From Merdimonas faecis (lineage in GTDB: Bacteria > Bacillota > Clostridia > Lachnospirales > Lachnospiraceae), in assembly GCF_001754075.1 (NCBI RefSeq), contig NZ_MIEH01000018.1, positions 520,462-584,461 of the forward strand: a stretch of DNA of 64,000 nt, in the 5' to 3' direction. The stretch's first letter is position 1, and the number at the start of each line of letters is the position of its first letter. Below, piece by piece: positions 61,703 to 64,000 of this stretch. The translations under genes and the position numbers were made by a program. The notes beneath the pieces are model-generated. The model did not search any database. It was not told the DNA's origin and worked only from the letters and a program-made list of their open reading frames with translations.

Positions 61703-62458
61703 TTATTCTTCTGCTGCTTCCTCTTCGTATACTTCTTCTGCTGCTTCTTCATAAACAGCCTCGTCGTCTCCTGTCATTCCCTGATTTGCCTCTACTACAG
61801 CATCTGCCATCTTAGAAACGATCAGTTTTACTGCACGGATCGCGTCATCATTTCCAGGGATTACATAATCCAGTTCTTCCGGATCACAGTTGGTATCAGC
61901 AATTCCGATCAGCGGGATTCCCAGGGTGTGTGCTTCCTGTACGCAGATTCTTTCCTTCTTCGGGTCTACAACAAAGATTGCATCCGGGAGCTTCTTCATT
62001 TCTTTGATTCCGCCCAGGTTCTTCTCCAGCTTTTCCCATTCTTTCTTTAACTGAATGACCTCTTTCTTCGGCAGCACGTCAAAGGTTCCGTCCTCAGACA
62101 TTCTTTCGATCTCTTTCAGACGTGCAACTCTGCTCTTGATGGTCTTGAAGTTTGTCAGCATACCGCCGAGCCATCTCTCATTTACATAGAACATTCCGCA
62201 GCGCTCTGCCTCTGTCTTGATAGCATCCTGTGCCTGCTTCTTTGTTCCTACGAACAGGATTGTACCGCCGTCTGCCGCGATATCAGATACTGCCTGATAA
62301 GCCTCGTCTACTTTTCCTACAGACTTCTGCAGGTCAATGATGTAGATACCGTTTCTCTCTGTGTAGATATACGGAGCCATCTTAGGGTTCCATCTTCTTG
62401 TCTGATGTCCGAAATGAACACCTGCCTCTAAAAGCTGCTTCATTGAAATTACGCTCAT
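61703..62458 (-). CDS. rpsB: 30S ribosomal protein S2
   Basis: A 251-residue S2: [59 protein letters not shown] and [13 protein letters not shown]. The acidic tail ([15 protein letters not shown]) is typical of Clostridia. The start at 62458 follows GGAGGAAAG. The 130-bp stretch upstream is the place for a ribosomal-protein leader, but I cannot fold a clear one. Confidence 0.98.
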   Translation of the reverse strand: MSVISMKQLLEAGVHFGHQTRRWNPKMAPYIYTERNGIYIIDLQKSVGKVDEAYQAVSDIAADGGTILFVGTKKQAQDAIKTEAERCGMFYVNERWLGGMLTNFKTIKSRVARLKEIERMSEDGTFDVLPKKEVIQLKKEWEKLEKNLGGIKEMKKLPDAIFVVDPKKERICVQEAHTLGIPLIGIADTNCDPEELDYVIPGNDDAIRAVKLIVSKMADAVVEANQGMTGDDEAVYEEAAEEVYEEEAAEE

Positions 62459-62584
62459 GTTTCTTTCCTCCATTTGGTTTTTTTACTTCCGTACGTGTGT
62501 AAGCCCTCGAAACCGTCTTGTCATCAAGCTTTGGCACCATCTCGGGCAAACATGTACGTGTTTTTTGCGACCGTATTATAATAA

Positions 62585-62613
62585 CACAAAAGCCTTGCTG
62601 TTGCAAGGCTTTT
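62585..62613 (-). terminator. Terminator of the NlpC/P60 gene
   Basis: AAAAGCCTTGC and GCAAGGCTTTT pair around four bases; on the minus strand TTTTGTGTT follows, 55 bp past the stop. Confidence 0.85.
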
Positions 62614-62667
62614 CTTATCTTTTGCAGGTCTGTCTTCTTACCTGGCTATTATATGATGTTTTTAATC

Positions 62668-63861
62668 CTACCAGTACCTTCTGACACCCAGAACCGTCCG
62701 GTAATTCGGAGGCGAACTGATCTTGATACCGCCCGCCGGATAAGGTGCGCTGTTGGATGCATGAACGATCTGATTGCCGCCGATATAGATCGCCACATGA
62801 TTGCTGTATACGATCACGTCGCCCGGCAGCATATCCGAATAGTTGACCGCTTTACCTCCGGCCAGCTGTCCCCATGAATCTCTTGGTGTGGAAATCCCGA
62901 ACAATGCATGAACTGACATGACGAATCCGGAACAGTCCGCTCCATTTGTCAGACTGGTACCGCCGTATTTATAGGGATTCCCCACATACTGACAGGCACG
63001 GCTTGCGATCTGCTGACCCAGAGACGCGTTTCCAGGTGTGGACGTGCTGCCGCCGCCTGACGGTTTATTGTTTCCGCCGCCTCCTGTAGAGGGCTTGCTG
63101 GTGCCGCCCCCGCCGCCGTTCCCACCGGAAGGCTGGCTGGTGCCGCCATTATTTCCGCCGCCGGATGCCTGACCTCCTGATGAATCCTGTCCTTCTGCAG
63201 AGGCCACCATATTTTCTGTTGCCTCCGTAAGCTGAGTAAGCTGTGCCGAGGCTTCTGCCCGTGCCGCTTCCAGCTGTGTATCAAAATCAGCGATCTGGCT
63301 TTTCATACTATCCAGTGTTCCCTGAAGTTCCGTCTGCTGTCTGCCCATATCCGCAGACATCTGCTCCATGTCTGCCTGGCCGGCTTCCAGCTCTGCTTTA
63401 CGCTCTTTGACCTCTTCTTTTACTTTCACGTATTCCTTCAGCTGCTCTCTGTCATAGCTATGTACATTCTGGATATATTCCGCCTTATTCACCAGATCAG
63501 AAAAGCTTTCTGCACTGATCAGTGTCTCAAGGAAAGAAGAGTCCCCTGCTTCATAAATATATTTGATACGCTTTTTCATCGCTTCATATTGATCTTTTTC
63601 TTTTTCTTCCGCCGTCTGAAGCTCCGTCTGCGCCTGGCTGACTCTTTCTTTCTGATTTTCTATATCCTGCTGAAGAGCGTCATACTGAAGCAAAAGTCCG
63701 ACCAGCTGCTGCTGTACACTGGCAGCCTGATTCTCCATTTCATTTTTCTGCTCTTCCAGCTCCGCCACATTATCACTTTCCGGCACTGCCATGACCGGTG
63801 TAGCGAAAAAAACGCTCATTACAAGAACTGTAATGAGCGCATTTACCAATCTCTTTTTCAT
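62668..63861 (-). CDS. Secreted NlpC/P60 peptidoglycan endopeptidase with coiled coil
   Basis: A protein of 397 residues: a signal peptide (KKRLVNALITVLVMSVFFA...), a long coiled coil (residues about 35-235, rich in Glu, Gln and Leu), a Gly/Ser/Asn linker with repeated SGGG/KPSTGG, and a carboxy-terminal NlpC/P60 domain. The catalytic Cys is in GADCSGFVMSVHALFG, the His in YSNHVAIYIGG, and the third polar residue in IVHASN. It resembles CwlO/PcsB-type cell separation hydrolases, whose coiled coil is held by FtsEX. The start at 63861 follows GGGTGAGG. From 63862 to the window end I see nothing else. Confidence 0.93.
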   Translation of the reverse strand: MKKRLVNALITVLVMSVFFATPVMAVPESDNVAELEEQKNEMENQAASVQQQLVGLLLQYDALQQDIENQKERVSQAQTELQTAEEKEKDQYEAMKKRIKYIYEAGDSSFLETLISAESFSDLVNKAEYIQNVHSYDREQLKEYVKVKEEVKERKAELEAGQADMEQMSADMGRQQTELQGTLDSMKSQIADFDTQLEAARAEASAQLTQLTEATENMVASAEGQDSSGGQASGGGNNGGTSQPSGGNGGGGGTSKPSTGGGGNNKPSGGGSTSTPGNASLGQQIASRACQYVGNPYKYGGTSLTNGADCSGFVMSVHALFGISTPRDSWGQLAGGKAVNYSDMLPGDVIVYSNHVAIYIGGNQIVHASNSAPYPAGGIKISSPPNYRTVLGVRRYW

Positions 63862-64000
63862 ATCCTCACCCATTCTTATCATTCTTGTCACTATTTCTGT
63901 CACAAGTATTATCTATGCTCCCCAGCATATCTTAAGGTCAGAATACTACATTTTTTATTGTTTTTCAATCAATTTCTGTCTTGAGTTTCCGCAGAATTAT

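Noticed and set aside
62459..62584. Possible autoregulatory S2 leader before rpsB
   Set aside because: Short CACGTAC/CGTACG segments are present, but I cannot fold a stem longer than about five pairs by eye.

Overview
This 64 kb window looks like a chromosomal segment of a gut-type, spore-forming Clostridia species, most likely Lachnospiraceae. The basis is the gene content: DUF6465, DUF3793 + flavodoxin, ClpC with a McsA-like partner, and a SleC-like cortex enzyme. Also consistent are the Firmicutes order rpsB-tsf / pyrH-frr-uppS-cdsA-dxr-rseP, strong AGGAGG ribosome sites and TTGACA-N17-TATAAT promoters. Species cannot be named from the sequence alone. No rRNA or tRNA gene and no CRISPR array was seen. 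Most genes lie on the minus strand.

Layout. 1-0.7 kb: end of an accessory patch (XRE regulator running off the edge, a nuclease-like remnant). 0.7-3.1 kb: MerR regulator and a two-component pair in which both genes carry frameshifts. 3.4-7.2 kb: riboflavin operon ribD-ribE-ribBA-ribH under an FMN riboswitch with two terminators. 7.3-10.3 kb: CdaR-type regulator, glycerate kinase, MarR. 10.3-13.2 kb: clpC with a McsA-like zinc protein. 13.4-15.2 kb: Lsa-type ABC-F protein behind a leader that looks like a ribosome-controlled attenuator. 15.2-17.1 kb: DUF6465, DegV, a prolyl-tRNA editing protein. 17.2-19.6 kb: CsoR and a P1B ATPase with CsoR-type operators. 19.6-21.4 kb: Ser/Thr kinase coupled to a zinc-ribbon protein, and YqeY. 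21.4-25 kb: an IS256-family element with a 9-bp target duplication, then an AT-rich exonuclease/BRCT gene that looks acquired. 25.1-29.2 kb: redox protein, NAD synthetase, Hsp33, methyltransferase. 29.4-31.4 kb: GntR/ABC operon. 31.5-35.3 kb: ilvE, ilvN, ilvB, with a T-box before ilvB. 35.3-37.9 kb: thyA-folA-glycosyltransferase. 37.9-39.5 kb: DUF3793-flavodoxin-DUF2325 behind a Fur-like box. 39.6-44.7 kb: cupin and a complete Bce-type peptide antibiotic module. 44.7-52.6 kb: cell wall hydrolase, carAB, transglutaminase protein, SleC-like protein. 52.6-62.5 kb: the rseP to rpsB cluster, interrupted between tsf and pyrH by MATE + LysR and a surface-protein remnant. 62.6-63.9 kb: NlpC/P60 hydrolase.

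The most unusual feature is a dispersed palindromic repeat, core GGGGACGTACACTTTT...AAAAGTGTACGTCCCC, present six times between 13.3 and 45.6 kb. Each copy lies within about 15 bp of a stop codon. The outer parts of the arms differ between copies but are self-complementary within each copy. No transposase that could move it is encoded here. Second is the ABC-F leader, where a tiny reading frame (MRK) and its ribosome site form one strand of a predicted terminator stem. Other regulatory RNAs and sites (FMN riboswitch, T-box, CsoR, Fur-like and BceR-like boxes) fit the genes beside them.
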